Positions 50,701 to 60,318 are shown, counted from the stretch's first letter. The stretch is 64,000 nt of DNA from an uncultured Cedecea sp. (GCF_947498825.1 NZ_CANMLV010000010.1:1-64000); one strand, 5' to 3'. Notes: generated from the letters alone by a model not told the origin. Numbers and translations: made by a program.

Positions 50701-51372
50701 ATGAATAAAAAAGTTGTTTTTTGTTCTGTACTCATGTCAGCCGCGTTGATGAGCGGATGTGCTACAGAATCTTCCCGTACCGTAGAAGCACAAAAAGTCG
50801 CTTCTTACAGTACACCTTATCAGGGAGTTCGCAGTCCAATTTCCATCGGAAAATTTGAAAACCGTTCTAACTACATGAACGGTATTTTTTCTGATGGTGT
50901 TGACCGCTTAGGTAATCAATCCAAAACCATTCTTGTTGGCCATCTCCAACAGAGCGGCCGATTTAATGTGCTGGATCGTACCAATATGGAAGAGCTAAAA
51001 GCGGAAGCCGGTATTAAAGGGCAAACGCAAACGTTGAAAGGTGCTAGCTATGTTATTACCGGCGATGTGACCGAATTTGGTCGCAAAGAAGTGGGTGACC
51101 ATCAGTTGTGGGGCATCCTGGGTCGCGGTAAAACACAGGTTGCTTACGCAAAAACCACGTTGAATGTGGTGAACGTACAAACATCTGAAGTGGTGTATTC
51201 CGTACAGGGTGCGGGCGAGTACACTTTATCTAACCGAGAAATAATCGGCTTCGGCGGCACGGCTGGCTATGACTCGACGCTGAATGGTAAAGTCCTGGAC
51301 CTGTCCATTCGTGAAGCGGTCAATAATCTGGTTGCAGGAATTGAAAGTGGTGCCTGGCGTCCAGCTAACTAA
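50701..51372 (+). CDS. CsgG-family outer-membrane lipoprotein
   Basis: Lipoprotein with signal peptide and lipobox LMSG-C20, then a CsgG/HfaB-like domain: KFENRSNYMNGIFSDGVDRLG, LVGHLQQSGRFNVLDRTNMEEL and ASYVITGDVTEFGRKE. 223 aa from ATG 50701. CsgG itself is a curli secretion pore, but no curli genes are here, and this is one of many CsgG-like proteins of unknown role. First gene of a three-lipoprotein operon with DUF4810 and GNA1162-type partners, a recurring set in proteobacteria. Confidence 0.88.
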   Translation: MNKKVVFCSVLMSAALMSGCATESSRTVEAQKVASYSTPYQGVRSPISIGKFENRSNYMNGIFSDGVDRLGNQSKTILVGHLQQSGRFNVLDRTNMEELKAEAGIKGQTQTLKGASYVITGDVTEFGRKEVGDHQLWGILGRGKTQVAYAKTTLNVVNVQTSEVVYSVQGAGEYTLSNREIIGFGGTAGYDSTLNGKVLDLSIREAVNNLVAGIESGAWRPAN

Positions 51373-51390
51373 TGGAATAGGGATATAACA

Positions 51391-51750
51391 ATGTTTTCTT
51401 ATAAGAAAGTTGCTTTGCTACTGGCTGCGTCAGTATTGGCTGGCTGTGCGTCTGAGCCAAAAACCATTTACAGTTGGGATAAGTACCAACCAGCGCTTTA
51501 TGACTATTATCAACAGGATAAGGTCAGTAAAGAGCAGCAGATCCTTTCTCTGAATGAATCGATAGAAAAAGCAAAAGCCGCAAATAAACCCGTACCACCG
51601 GGGCTCTATGCTCAACTTGGATTGCTGTACGCCAATACTGGCCGTGATAGTGAAGCTCGCCAACAGTTTGAAACTGAAAAAGCGAAATTCCCTGAATCAG
51701 CACCTTTCATGGACTTCCTGTTGAGTAAAAATAAAGGGAATATTAAATGA
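51391..51750 (+). CDS. DUF4810 lipoprotein
   Basis: 119-aa lipoprotein, lipobox LAG-C19, followed by the conserved YSWDKYQPALYDYYQQ segment and a TPR-like helix pair (GLYAQLGLLYANTGRDSEARQQFETEKAKFPES). Family DUF4810. The start is 18 bases after the CsgG-like gene, and its stop overlaps the next start by four bases (ATGA). No known biochemical function. Confidence 0.88.
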   Translation: MFSYKKVALLLAASVLAGCASEPKTIYSWDKYQPALYDYYQQDKVSKEQQILSLNESIEKAKAANKPVPPGLYAQLGLLYANTGRDSEARQQFETEKAKFPESAPFMDFLLSKNKGNIK

Positions 51751-52403
51751 ATCGTTTCTTAGGATTATGTAGTCTGCTTTTTGTGCTTGTGCTGACTGGT
51801 TGTGCAAAACCCGAACCTTATGACTACTCGGCATTTAAACAGAGCAAGCCGAGGTCCATTCTGGTATTGCCTCCGGTTAACCATTCTCCTGATGTAAAAG
51901 CAAGCTATAGTATGCTTTCACAGGTCACCTACCCGCTGGCTGAATCGGGCTATTACGTACTGCCCGTTGCGGTAGTGGATGAAACGTTCAAACAGAATGG
52001 TCTGTCTACCGCATCGGATATTCATGCGTTGAGTACGGCTAAGTTACACCAAATCTTTGGTGCTGATGCTGTGTTGTATCTGGATGTGAAAGAATACGGT
52101 ACGTCATATATCGTGATTAGCAGCGAAACCCGCGTTTCTGCAGATGCCCGTTTGGTTGATCTGCGTACTGGAAAATTACTGTGGAGCGGAAGCGCAACGG
52201 CATCCAGCAGCGAGCAGCAAAGCGCCAATGGTGGCATTATCGGTATTCTGGTGCAGGCGGCAGTGAACCAGATTGCTGACACGATCTCTGACAAGGGCCA
52301 CGATATTGCTGGCGTGACCAGTGCGCGTCTGCTGGCGGCGGGGCATCCACGCGGTATGCTGTACGGACCTCGTTCACTGCAATACGGTAAAGAAACCTAC
52401 TAA
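51747..52403 (+). CDS. GNA1162-family (DUF799) lipoprotein
   Basis: 218-aa lipoprotein, lipobox LTG-C19, with SILVLPPVNHSPDVKASYSMLSQVTYPLAESGYYVLPV and ADARLVDLRTGKLLWSGSATAS typical of the DUF799/GNA1162 family named after a Neisseria antigen; fold related to the TolB N-terminal/anticodon-like domain. Third gene of the operon, translationally coupled to the DUF4810 gene. Likely outer-membrane partner of the CsgG-like protein, inferred from co-occurrence. Confidence 0.88.
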   Translation: MNRFLGLCSLLFVLVLTGCAKPEPYDYSAFKQSKPRSILVLPPVNHSPDVKASYSMLSQVTYPLAESGYYVLPVAVVDETFKQNGLSTASDIHALSTAKLHQIFGADAVLYLDVKEYGTSYIVISSETRVSADARLVDLRTGKLLWSGSATASSSEQQSANGGIIGILVQAAVNQIADTISDKGHDIAGVTSARLLAAGHPRGMLYGPRSLQYGKETY

Positions 52404-52744
52404 ATTTCCAGAAGTTTGTCGTTGAAGGGATATTTAGGTTTGATAAAGCACTTTACGATCAACTCGTTGGTGCTTTCTTTTCGTAAGAACGCGAGTTTCG
52501 ACGTTTTCCATAACAGATTCAGTTTATCAGTAATGTCTTTCGTCGTGTCTTGACCGCCTACATGCAACTGAGATACCAGGATATTTAACTCTGTAAGAAA
52601 GCTTATTTGTATCGGGATCTATCCCGCTTCTATAGGTGGCTTAATACGAACTTGAGGATATCCCCCTTGGTAGCCAAGAGGGAGAGTCGTGACGATGTCT
52701 TGTCTGGTGCACAGCTCATTCAGGACGTAGAGAATGTCAATTTT
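52400..52744 (-). pseudogene. Decayed gene between treC and the lipoprotein operon
   Basis: On the minus strand one frame reads about 113 codons of protein-like sequence interrupted by a single TAG (52619-52621): first part KIDILYVLNELCTRQDI ... RIKPPIEAG, second part TELNILVSQLHVGGQDTT ... KPKYPFNDKLLEI, ending at TAG 52400-52402 over the stop of the DUF799 gene. No start codon: the 5' end runs into the treC terminus. Codon use looks genuine (many CTG, GAA, AAA). I do not recognise the family. It is best explained as a truncated, nonsense-mutated remnant. Confidence 0.5.
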
Positions 52745-54395
52745 GTAACCAGTAGACAGCCTCAAACGGACGTAAACTCAGTCTTCCGGGTCTGGCTGCC
52801 GCATCCGGATAGTTATTCATTACCACTTCCCAGTCACCAGAGAAACTCGCATCATCCCAGGATTGTGACTGTGAGCTGAGGTTGGCAGCCACCACCAATG
52901 TTTGTCCATTCCACTGACGGCGATAACACCACAGAGACGGATGCTGCGGCAGGAGGTCGTGATAATCCCCATGAGTGAATATCGCTTGTGTTTTGCGCAG
53001 GGTAATCAGTCGTTGGTAGGTATAAAATACCGAATCAGGATCGGCAAGGGCAGTGGCAGCGTTAATTTCCGGATAGTTATGGCTGACATCAATCCACGGT
53101 GTGCCTGTGGTGAATCCGGCATGTTCACTGTTATCCCACTGCATCGGAGTGCGGCTATTATCCCGTGATTTACTGGCGAGAATAGCCAGCAGCTCTTCAG
53201 TCGAATCGCCAGCGGCCCGACGTTCAGCAAAGATATTCAAGCTCTCGACATCGCGGTACTCTTCGATACGGCTAAAATGCGGATTAGTCATTCCCAGTTC
53301 TTCGCCTTGGTAGATATAAGGCGTTCCTTGCATACCGTGTAACACCATTGCCAGCATTTTCGCTGAAGTGACACGCAGCTCATCCTCATCTCCGAAACGA
53401 GAAACAATGCGTGGCTGATCGTGGTTACACCAGAACAGGGCGTTCCAGGCGACATTGTGCATGCCTTGCTGCCAGTAGCTGAACAAGGATTTCAGCGCCA
53501 CATAGTCGGGTTTAGCCAGTGTCCATTTCTCACCACCCGGATAGTCCACTTTCAGATGGTGGAAGTTAAAGGTCATCGACAGTTCCTGGCCACTCAAGGC
53601 ACCATACTGCTGACAGTTTTCGAGCGTTGTCGAGGACATTTCACCGACAGTCATCAAGCCCCGTGGGGTAAAAACATCGCGACTGAATTCTTGCAAAAAC
53701 TCATGAATGCGCGGGCCATCGGTATAAAAGCGACGGCCATCTCCGCCATCAGTATCATTTGGGAAATGCGTATCTTTCGACACCAGGTTAATAACATCCA
53801 GGCGCAATCCATCCACACCACGATCGGCCCAGAACTCACACACTTTTTTAAGTTCGCTGCGAACCCGTTCGTTTTCCCAGTTCAGATCGGCCTGTTTAGG
53901 GTCAAAAAGGTGCAAATAGTACTGACCGCTTTCCGCATGCCAGTTCCAGGCGTTGCCACCAAATTTAGACTGCCAGTTATTGGGTAAAGCATCTGGTGTG
54001 CCGTCACGCCAGATGTAGAACTGACGATAAGGACTATGTAAATCCTGCGCGGATTTAAACCAGTTATGTTCAGTTGAGGTATGGTTGAACACCATATCAA
54101 GAATCAGACGGATACCACGTTTATGGGCTTCTGCTACCAGAGTATCGAAGTCATCCATATTGCCGTACGCGGGATCGATAGCGCAGTAATCAGCGACATC
54201 GTAGCCATTATCTATCTGGGGTGAAAGGTAGAACGGAGTCAGCCAGATAGCATCAACACCTAACTTTTTCAGGTAATCAAGACGTTTGATGACGCCTTGA
54301 AGATCGCCAGTACCACGACCGGTGGTGTCCTGAAAACTCTTGGGATAGATTTGATAAATGACGCCTTGCTGCCACCAAGGGGAAGTGTTGTTCAT
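52737..54395 (-). CDS. treC: Trehalose-6-phosphate hydrolase
   Basis: Cytoplasmic GH13 enzyme that splits trehalose-6-phosphate to glucose and glucose-6-phosphate. ATG 54395 gives MNNTSPWWQQGVIYQIYPKSF. GH13 regions seen: DMVFNHTS, nucleophile Asp in GLRLDVIN, acid/base Glu in TVGEMSS and WCNHDQPRI. About 552 aa, as usual for TreC. It lies 57 bases downstream of treB in the treB-treC operon under TreR. Confidence 0.96.
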   Translation of the reverse strand: MNNTSPWWQQGVIYQIYPKSFQDTTGRGTGDLQGVIKRLDYLKKLGVDAIWLTPFYLSPQIDNGYDVADYCAIDPAYGNMDDFDTLVAEAHKRGIRLILDMVFNHTSTEHNWFKSAQDLHSPYRQFYIWRDGTPDALPNNWQSKFGGNAWNWHAESGQYYLHLFDPKQADLNWENERVRSELKKVCEFWADRGVDGLRLDVINLVSKDTHFPNDTDGGDGRRFYTDGPRIHEFLQEFSRDVFTPRGLMTVGEMSSTTLENCQQYGALSGQELSMTFNFHHLKVDYPGGEKWTLAKPDYVALKSLFSYWQQGMHNVAWNALFWCNHDQPRIVSRFGDEDELRVTSAKMLAMVLHGMQGTPYIYQGEELGMTNPHFSRIEEYRDVESLNIFAERRAAGDSTEELLAILASKSRDNSRTPMQWDNSEHAGFTTGTPWIDVSHNYPEINAATALADPDSVFYTYQRLITLRKTQAIFTHGDYHDLLPQHPSLWCYRRQWNGQTLVVAANLSSQSQSWDDASFSGDWEVVMNNYPDAAARPGRLSLRPFEAVYWLQN

Positions 54396-54451
54396 AACGG
54401 ATTCCTGCAAATAATAGGAGGAGGCAGGGATCCTGCCTCCAGATAAAGAAA

Positions 54452-55870
54452 TTACGCGATATCGAGGGTGCCTGAACGAGCTTTACGCTTATAAACGATA
54501 CAGGTGAGGATGACAGGTACCACTACCGCGATAACAATCGCCACTGCATAAATAGCCCAGAAACGTGGCTGGATAGAGAGGATGCCAGGCAGACCACCGA
54601 CCCCGATTCCGTTAGCCAGTACGCCATTTAAACCACAGAGCAAGCCAGCAATACCGGATCCCACCATCGCGCATAACATCGGGAAACGGTATTTCAGGTT
54701 AATACCGTACATCGCCGGTTCAGTTACGCCAAGATAGGCTGAAATAGCGGCCGGAACAGAAATCTCACGTTCATTTTTCTTACGGCTACAGATAATGATA
54801 CCGACAACAGCAGAGGCCTGAGCGATATTGGAAAGTGCTATCAGTGGCCAGACAGGGGTGCCGCCCATGCTTTGTACCATCTGTAAATCCACTGCCAGCG
54901 TGGTTTGGTGGACGCCAGTAATAACCAGAGGAGCATAGAGGAAACCAAACAGTGCGGCGCCGACTGGAGCAAAGCTACCGGTCATCAGACTGCGTACCAG
55001 GAAGGCAACTCCGTCACCAATCATACGACCAAATGGACCGATAATGGCGTGTGCCAGGAAGACGGCAATGATCAGGGAGCAAACAGGAACGATGACCAGA
55101 TATAAGTAATCCGGTACGATACGTTTAAAGAATCTCTCAATGTAGGCTAAAGCGATACCAGCCAGTAATGCTGGGATAACTTGCGCCTGATAACCCACTT
55201 TTTCAATTGCAAACAGGCCAAAGTTCCAGACTTCCGGAATTTTGCTGCCAATCTCATAGGCATTCATCAATTGCGGAGAAACCAGGGTAATACCCAGCAC
55301 AATGCCCAGAATCGGTGTTCCGCCGAGTTTACGTACCGTAGACCAGCAGATACCCACCGGAAGATAGAAGAAAATCGCTTCGCCAATTAGCCACAGGAAG
55401 CTGTTTAGTCCATCCAGTGAGGGATACATCTGTACCAGAGTCTGACCATTGCTCATCGGTAAATCACCGATGACATTGCGGAAGCCGAGGATCAAACCAC
55501 CACTGATCAACGCTGGCAGCAAGGGGAAGAAGATCTCAGCGAAGTGGGAGATCATCTGCTCGTACCATTTCATATTCTGGCGTGCTGCTGCTTTTACTTG
55601 CTCTTTGTCCTCTGAGCTATGACCCGTGGTTGCCAGCAATGCCTTGTAATAGTCATCGACGTCAGTACCAATAACGACCTGAAACTGACCGGCATTGGTA
55701 AAGCAGCCTTTCACCATCGAAAGGTTTTCAATTTCTTTTGGGCGGGCATTTTCAGGCTGGTTAAGTACAAAACGCAGTCGGGTAATACAATGTGTTACGG
55801 AGGCGATATTGTCGCGACCACCGACTAACTCGATCAGTCTATCGATATCTTGCTGTTTGACTTTGCTCAT
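54452..55870 (-). CDS. treB: PTS trehalose-specific EIIBC component
   Basis: Takes up trehalose with phosphorylation to trehalose-6-phosphate. 472 aa: EIIB domain with the phosphorylated Cys in VTHCITRLRF, then about ten membrane helices of EIIC (FFPLLPALISGGLILGFRNV, EPAMYGINLKYRFPM). No EIIA domain, so it depends on glucose EIIA (Crr) as in E. coli. ATG 55870 (MSKVKQQDIDRLIELVGG) is chosen over an upstream in-frame ATG at 55945, which lies at the TreR operator. Confidence 0.96.
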   Translation of the reverse strand: MSKVKQQDIDRLIELVGGRDNIASVTHCITRLRFVLNQPENARPKEIENLSMVKGCFTNAGQFQVVIGTDVDDYYKALLATTGHSSEDKEQVKAAARQNMKWYEQMISHFAEIFFPLLPALISGGLILGFRNVIGDLPMSNGQTLVQMYPSLDGLNSFLWLIGEAIFFYLPVGICWSTVRKLGGTPILGIVLGITLVSPQLMNAYEIGSKIPEVWNFGLFAIEKVGYQAQVIPALLAGIALAYIERFFKRIVPDYLYLVIVPVCSLIIAVFLAHAIIGPFGRMIGDGVAFLVRSLMTGSFAPVGAALFGFLYAPLVITGVHQTTLAVDLQMVQSMGGTPVWPLIALSNIAQASAVVGIIICSRKKNEREISVPAAISAYLGVTEPAMYGINLKYRFPMLCAMVGSGIAGLLCGLNGVLANGIGVGGLPGILSIQPRFWAIYAVAIVIAVVVPVILTCIVYKRKARSGTLDIA

Positions 55871-55931
55871 ATCAGAATCTCTGGGTAAGAAACATACATT
55901 AAGCTTAGCGGATGATTTAATTTTCATGAAA

Positions 55932-55943
55932 GGGAACGTTCCC
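55932..55943. promoter_or_regulatory. TreR operator
   Basis: Perfect 12-bp palindrome GGGAACGTTCCC between treR and treB, about 60 bases upstream of the treB start; a LacI-family operator with central CG, as expected for TreR. A possible CRP half-site (TGTGA on the minus strand, 55959-55963) lies next to it. Confidence 0.8.
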
Positions 55944-55981
55944 AATTTCCAGCGGAGATCACATTAAAGGGATCTTTTCGC

Positions 55982-56929
55982 TTACTGGAGTTGGCTTGGG
56001 ATCACTATTTGCTGTAATGCTTGCTGCTCGGATATTTGGGCTATTAGCTGTAATGCCGCCTGACTGCCCGCTTTGCTGTAACCCGGATCGACGGTAATAA
56101 TCTCTGGATGCAGAAACGACATCAGGGGAGTGTTACCTACGCTGGCGAGCTGGATATTATTGTGATTGTGCTGTTGTAAATATTTACTCGCGCCTAAAGC
56201 CAGAGTATCAGTCGCACAAACCAACGCTGTGGTTTCAGTAGTGAGGGCTTCGGCGGCATGTTCATAGCCTTGCTTCATCGCAAGCCCGGGGAGCGTAGCA
56301 TGAGGTTCTAGCTGGTATTGCTGGCAGAAGCCCAGATAGGCCTGGTGACGGCGATAACCTGTCGTGATATCTGTATGAGGAACGCCGAGAAAACTAATAT
56401 AGCGATGACCACGTTCATATAATGCTGACATCAGAAGCTGGATAGCGCCTTCATCGTCATAGCAAACGGAGGCAAAGCCTGGTGCATCACGTGCGATTAA
56501 TACCAGCGATGAACGCCAGGGTTCTAACATCTTTTCCGTTACCCCGGTAAAACCAAATAAGATCACGCCATCAATGTGGCGTCGCTGCAAGATCCCCAAA
56601 TGTTCTGCCACTTTATCCGCCGAAAACTGGCTTTCCATCATAATCGGGTCATAGCCCTGGGCATAGAAGTGGGGCAGCATGGTTTGTACTGCCAGGTTTT
56701 CAGACAGGGAATCAAGGCGAGTAACGATGATAGCGACCACTTTATCGCTCTGCCCACGCATGGCGCGTGCTGAACGAGAAGGCATAAAATTATGCTGTTG
56801 CAACACTGCTTCAATACGTTCCCGGGTCTCAGCGTTGACACCGCTTTCATTATTAAGGACACGTGAGACTGTCGACTTACCAAAGCCGCTCAGACGAGCA
56901 ATATCTTTAATTGTAAGGCGGTTTTTCAT
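55982..56929 (-). CDS. treR: Trehalose operon repressor TreR
   Basis: LacI-family repressor of treBC; in E. coli the inducer is trehalose-6-phosphate. About 315 aa from ATG 56929 (MKNRLTIKDIARLSGFGKSTVSRVLNNESG, N-terminal helix-turn-helix), preceded by GAGAG at good spacing; ATGs at 56935 and 56974 are in frame upstream. Hinge region PSRSARAMRGQSDKVVAIIV, effector domain CYDDEGAIQLLM and SVGNTPLMSFLHPEIITVDPGY. Located directly upstream of treB on the same strand. Confidence 0.95.
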   Translation of the reverse strand: MKNRLTIKDIARLSGFGKSTVSRVLNNESGVNAETRERIEAVLQQHNFMPSRSARAMRGQSDKVVAIIVTRLDSLSENLAVQTMLPHFYAQGYDPIMMESQFSADKVAEHLGILQRRHIDGVILFGFTGVTEKMLEPWRSSLVLIARDAPGFASVCYDDEGAIQLLMSALYERGHRYISFLGVPHTDITTGYRRHQAYLGFCQQYQLEPHATLPGLAMKQGYEHAAEALTTETTALVCATDTLALGASKYLQQHNHNNIQLASVGNTPLMSFLHPEIITVDPGYSKAGSQAALQLIAQISEQQALQQIVIPSQLQ

Positions 56930-57173
56930 GGTCATTTTCTCTCGTATTTCATCAGGTTTTATGGTCAAAAACATTTATGCTCACCGCTAAAGCAGTAATG
57001 TTGCTGCTTGCACGCACAGAAAGCTGATGAGTAGCAATAGCCTATGCCATTCGGGACACAGAGTAAAAGCTCTCATAGCATGAATTGTGAGTATGGCATC
57101 CTGAAGATAATGAAAACCTGAGGTACGAGAGGGGTGGGATTTATAATGAAGTCATTCCACTGCAAGCAAGGCA

Positions 57174-57284
57174 ATGGGGAATCGCACAGAGTTTGAAAAT
57201 ATTTTTATCAATGTGGGTTTACGCGATCTGATTTTCGCTTCTGAACCTGAAAATCTCAGCCAAGCTGATATTCTGGCTGTATAA
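57174..57284 (+). CDS. Possible small ORF of 36 codons
   Basis: ATG GGG ... TAA encoding a product that begins MGNRTEFENIFINVGLRDL and ends SQADILAV. Amphipathic, protein-like composition and enterobacterial codon choice, but no clear ribosome-binding site and no family I recognise. May be a remnant of a longer gene or chance. Confidence 0.25.
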   Translation: MGNRTEFENIFINVGLRDLIFASEPENLSQADILAV

Positions 57285-57343
57285 GGTATTCAGCTAACCC
57301 TCAGTGTCAGTAGATATGACAATGAGGGCAGAATACGCTGATT

Positions 57344-57467
57344 TATACCTAATACTTCAAGTCGCTTGGGGGTTGCCTGCGTCCAGCTCGCCGAATCACA
57401 GGTTTATCTACGCTCATCGACGGACTGAACTGGGCGCCTACAAGAAACTCGAATTATTTTGTTTATA
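57344..57467. repeat. Interspersed repeat, copy 2
   Basis: Same element as at 34995-35125: left end TATACCTAATACTTCAAG, middle CGAATCACAG...TTATCTA, right end AACTCGAATTATTTTG. The right end abuts the ridA stop (57470), as copy 1 abuts ubiV. Confidence 0.85.
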
Positions 57468-57469
57468 TA

Positions 57470-57856
57470 TCAGCGACGTACAGCAATAGCTTCGATTTCA
57501 ATCTTCACATCTTTTGGCAGACGAGCCACTTCAACACAAGAGCGCGCCGGGAACACCGCATTGTGCTCAGTGAAGAACGCTTCATAAGTGGTGTTGACGG
57601 TGGCGAAATCATTAAGGTCTTTCACAAAAACGGTCGTTTTTACGATATCGCCCACTTTTAAACCAGCAGCTTCAACTATCGCTTTCACGTTTTCCAGCGA
57701 CTGGCGTGCCTGGGCAGAGACATCGTCAGGTACTGTGCCGGTTTTAGGATTAACCGGGATCTGGCCTGAAGTGATAATCATGCTACCAAGATCAACACCC
57801 TGAACATAAGGACCAATCGCGGCTGGGGCATTTTCAGTGCTAATAATGTGAGACAT
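57470..57856 (-). CDS. ridA: 2-iminobutanoate/2-iminopropanoate deaminase RidA
   Basis: 128-aa YjgF/YER057c/UK114 protein that hydrolyses reactive enamine/imine intermediates made by PLP enzymes such as IlvA. Shows GPYVQGVDLGSMIITSGQIP, the active-site Arg and Cys in PARSCVEVARLPKDVKIEIEAIA. Position beside pyrBI is as in E. coli. A threonine-dehydratase-like gene occurs elsewhere in this window (38406). Confidence 0.97.
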   Translation of the reverse strand: MSHIISTENAPAAIGPYVQGVDLGSMIITSGQIPVNPKTGTVPDDVSAQARQSLENVKAIVEAAGLKVGDIVKTTVFVKDLNDFATVNTTYEAFFTEHNAVFPARSCVEVARLPKDVKIEIEAIAVRR

Positions 57857-57880
57857 TTTTCTTCCTCAGTTGGCAGGTCT

Positions 57881-57925
57881 GGCAGACGATGGATCGTCTG
57901 CCGGAGTCAACAGACCTGTGGTCTG
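57881..57925. other. Hairpin cluster between pyrI and ridA
   Basis: GGCAGACGA (57881-57889) / TCGTCTGCC (57894-57902) and CAGACC (57911-57916) / GGTCTG (57920-57925) form adjacent stems, with cross-pairing options to GCAGGTCTG just upstream. Probably a transcript processing or attenuation point between pyrBI and ridA; no T tract. Confidence 0.45.
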
Positions 57926-57979
57926 CTTAGAAATCGCCGTTATTATAGAGAATGATAGCGTATTATTGTTAGTGATAGA

Positions 57980-58441
57980 TCAAGCTGCCACGACGACATG
58001 ATGGGCAAACTCTTTCTCACAGTATTTACACTTCAGACTGATTTTTTCCGCGCGCTTTTCCACCGAAAAGTAGGAAGAAACCGGTTCATTACGACTGATA
58101 CAGTTTGTATTCGGGCAAATCAGCACATTTTCGATGAACTTAGGCAAGCTTGGGCGACTTTTACCCACCACTTCATAATTATCAATCCGGTTTACCGTGG
58201 CTTCCGGGGCATACAACGCCAGTTGGTTTACTTGGTCATCGGTCAGAAAGGTGTTTTCTATTTTGATTAAGTCCTTACGGCCTTGCTCACGAGACGGCAG
58301 ATTCAGACCAATGGTGATGCGTTGGTCGGTTTTGGTCAGTTTGAACAAGGTCAGCAGCTTAAAACCGACTTGAGCCGGGATATGATCGATAACGGTACCG
58401 CACTTGATAGCTTCAACCTGCAATTTATTATCATGTGTCAT
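57980..58441 (-). CDS. pyrI: Aspartate carbamoyltransferase regulatory chain
   Basis: Allosteric chain of ATCase that binds CTP (feedback inhibitor) and ATP. 153 aa with the four zinc ligands C109, C114, C138 and C141 ([16 protein letters not shown]), identical in position to E. coli. Follows pyrB after 17 bases on the same message. Confidence 0.98.
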   Translation of the reverse strand: MTHDNKLQVEAIKCGTVIDHIPAQVGFKLLTLFKLTKTDQRITIGLNLPSREQGRKDLIKIENTFLTDDQVNQLALYAPEATVNRIDNYEVVGKSRPSLPKFIENVLICPNTNCISRNEPVSSYFSVEKRAEKISLKCKYCEKEFAHHVVVAA

Positions 58442-58458
58442 TTTTCTTGTCCTCTCAC

Positions 58459-59391
58459 TTAAACCAATTCGCGATTCAACACCAGAGCGAGCAGTGCCTG
58501 GCGGGCAAATATACCGTTACCTGCTTGCTGGAAATACCAGGCATGCGGGGTTTTATCTACATCAATGGTTATCTCATCAACACGTGGCAGAGGGTGCAGC
58601 ACTTTCATATTCGTGCGTGCTCCAGCCAGGTCAGATGCCCGCAAGATAAACTGAGCTTTGACGTTGGCATATTCTGAAGGGTCAAGACGCTCTTTCTGAA
58701 CGCGAGTCATATAGAGAATATCCAACTCGTCGACCACTTCATCAATGGCCTGATGGCAGCTCCAGGTGATGCCTTTTTCATCCAGCATATCGAGAATATA
58801 TTGCGGCATCGACAGCACTGAAGGGGCAATAAAATAGAAGCGGTTGCCAGAAAATTTAGCCAAAGCCTGGGCCAGAGAATGCACTGTACGACCGTATTTT
58901 AAATCACCCACCATGGCAATATGCAGATTCTCAAGGCGTCCCTGAGTTTCCTGGATAGTAAACAAATCCAGTAGCGTTTGGGTCGGATGCTGATTTGCAC
59001 CATCACCAGCGTTGATTACCGGGATATTACCGGCAAATTCCGTCGCCAGACGTGCAGCGCCTTCTTGCGGATAACGCATCACAATCGCATCCACATAGGT
59101 TCCGATAACTGAGATGGTATCTGCCAGCGTTTCCCCTTTTTTACCGAGAGAGGTATTACCGCTGTCAGAAAAGCCCACGACAGAAGCCCCCAGACGATGA
59201 ATGGCGGTCTCAAAAGAGAGGCGTGTACGGGTTGAAGCTTCAAAGAAACAGCTGGCGATAACCTTGTACTTAAGCAACTCTGGTTGCGGGTTTGCTTTTA
59301 ATTTTGCGGCCGTGGCCAGAACCAATTCGAGCTCATCGCGACTGAGATCATTAATGGAAATGATGTGTTTTTTATAAAGTGGATTTGTCAT
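58459..59391 (-). CDS. pyrB: Aspartate carbamoyltransferase catalytic chain
   Basis: First committed step of pyrimidine synthesis: carbamoyl phosphate plus aspartate to carbamoyl-aspartate. 310 aa with the carbamoyl-phosphate motif [12 protein letters not shown] and the HPLPRVDEI loop. Preceded by a leader peptide gene and an attenuator, so expression rises when UTP is low. Confidence 0.98.
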   Translation of the reverse strand: MTNPLYKKHIISINDLSRDELELVLATAAKLKANPQPELLKYKVIASCFFEASTRTRLSFETAIHRLGASVVGFSDSGNTSLGKKGETLADTISVIGTYVDAIVMRYPQEGAARLATEFAGNIPVINAGDGANQHPTQTLLDLFTIQETQGRLENLHIAMVGDLKYGRTVHSLAQALAKFSGNRFYFIAPSVLSMPQYILDMLDEKGITWSCHQAIDEVVDELDILYMTRVQKERLDPSEYANVKAQFILRASDLAGARTNMKVLHPLPRVDEITIDVDKTPHAWYFQQAGNGIFARQALLALVLNRELV

Positions 59392-59421
59392 ATTTCTCTC
59401 CTGTTCTCGAGTCTCGAGCGA

Positions 59422-59454
59422 TGGACAAAAAAAAGCCCCTCAATGAGGGGCTTT
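59422..59454 (-). terminator. pyrBI attenuator terminator
   Basis: On the minus strand, AAAGCCCCTC pairs with GAGGGGCTTT (59432-59454) with a 3-nt loop, followed by a run of T. It overlaps the end of pyrL and lies just before pyrB, the layout of UTP-dependent attenuation in E. coli. Confidence 0.88.
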
Positions 59455-59547
59455 AGAAATTTGAATAGGCAACGGAAGGAAAAACGCCACAGCAACATCG
59501 GCAGTTTGTCGATGTAGTGTAATAGTCTGACAGATACAATGGCGCAT
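59440..59547 (-). CDS. pyrL: pyrBI leader peptide
   Basis: 35-codon ORF with a strong GGGAGGAAGC site before its ATG. The peptide begins MRHCICQTITLHRQ, contains AFFLPLPIQI and ends SKAPH; its stop lies inside the attenuator stem. Translation close behind polymerase prevents hairpin formation when UTP is scarce, as in E. coli, although the peptide differs in sequence from E. coli PyrL (44 aa). Confidence 0.8.
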   Translation of the reverse strand: MRHCICQTITLHRQTADVAVAFFLPLPIQISKAPH

Positions 59548-60316
<769 letters not shown>

Positions 60317-60318
60317 TA

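Larger units (their letters stand above)
56930..57469. other. Intergenic region between treR and ridA
   Basis: 540 bases. Holds a possible small ORF (57174-57284, plus) and an interspersed repeat copy (57344-57467). The first part is the treR promoter region. Nothing else recognised. Confidence 0.6.

Noticed and set aside
52445-52476. AAAGCAC...GTGCTTT hairpin followed by CTTTT, as a terminator of the lipoprotein operon
   Set aside because: Only 7 bp with an 18-nt loop and it lies inside the frame of the decayed gene; possible but not strong enough to call.
53421-53987. 188-codon open frame on the plus strand inside treC
   Set aside because: Antisense to the GH13 domain, no start signal and no family.
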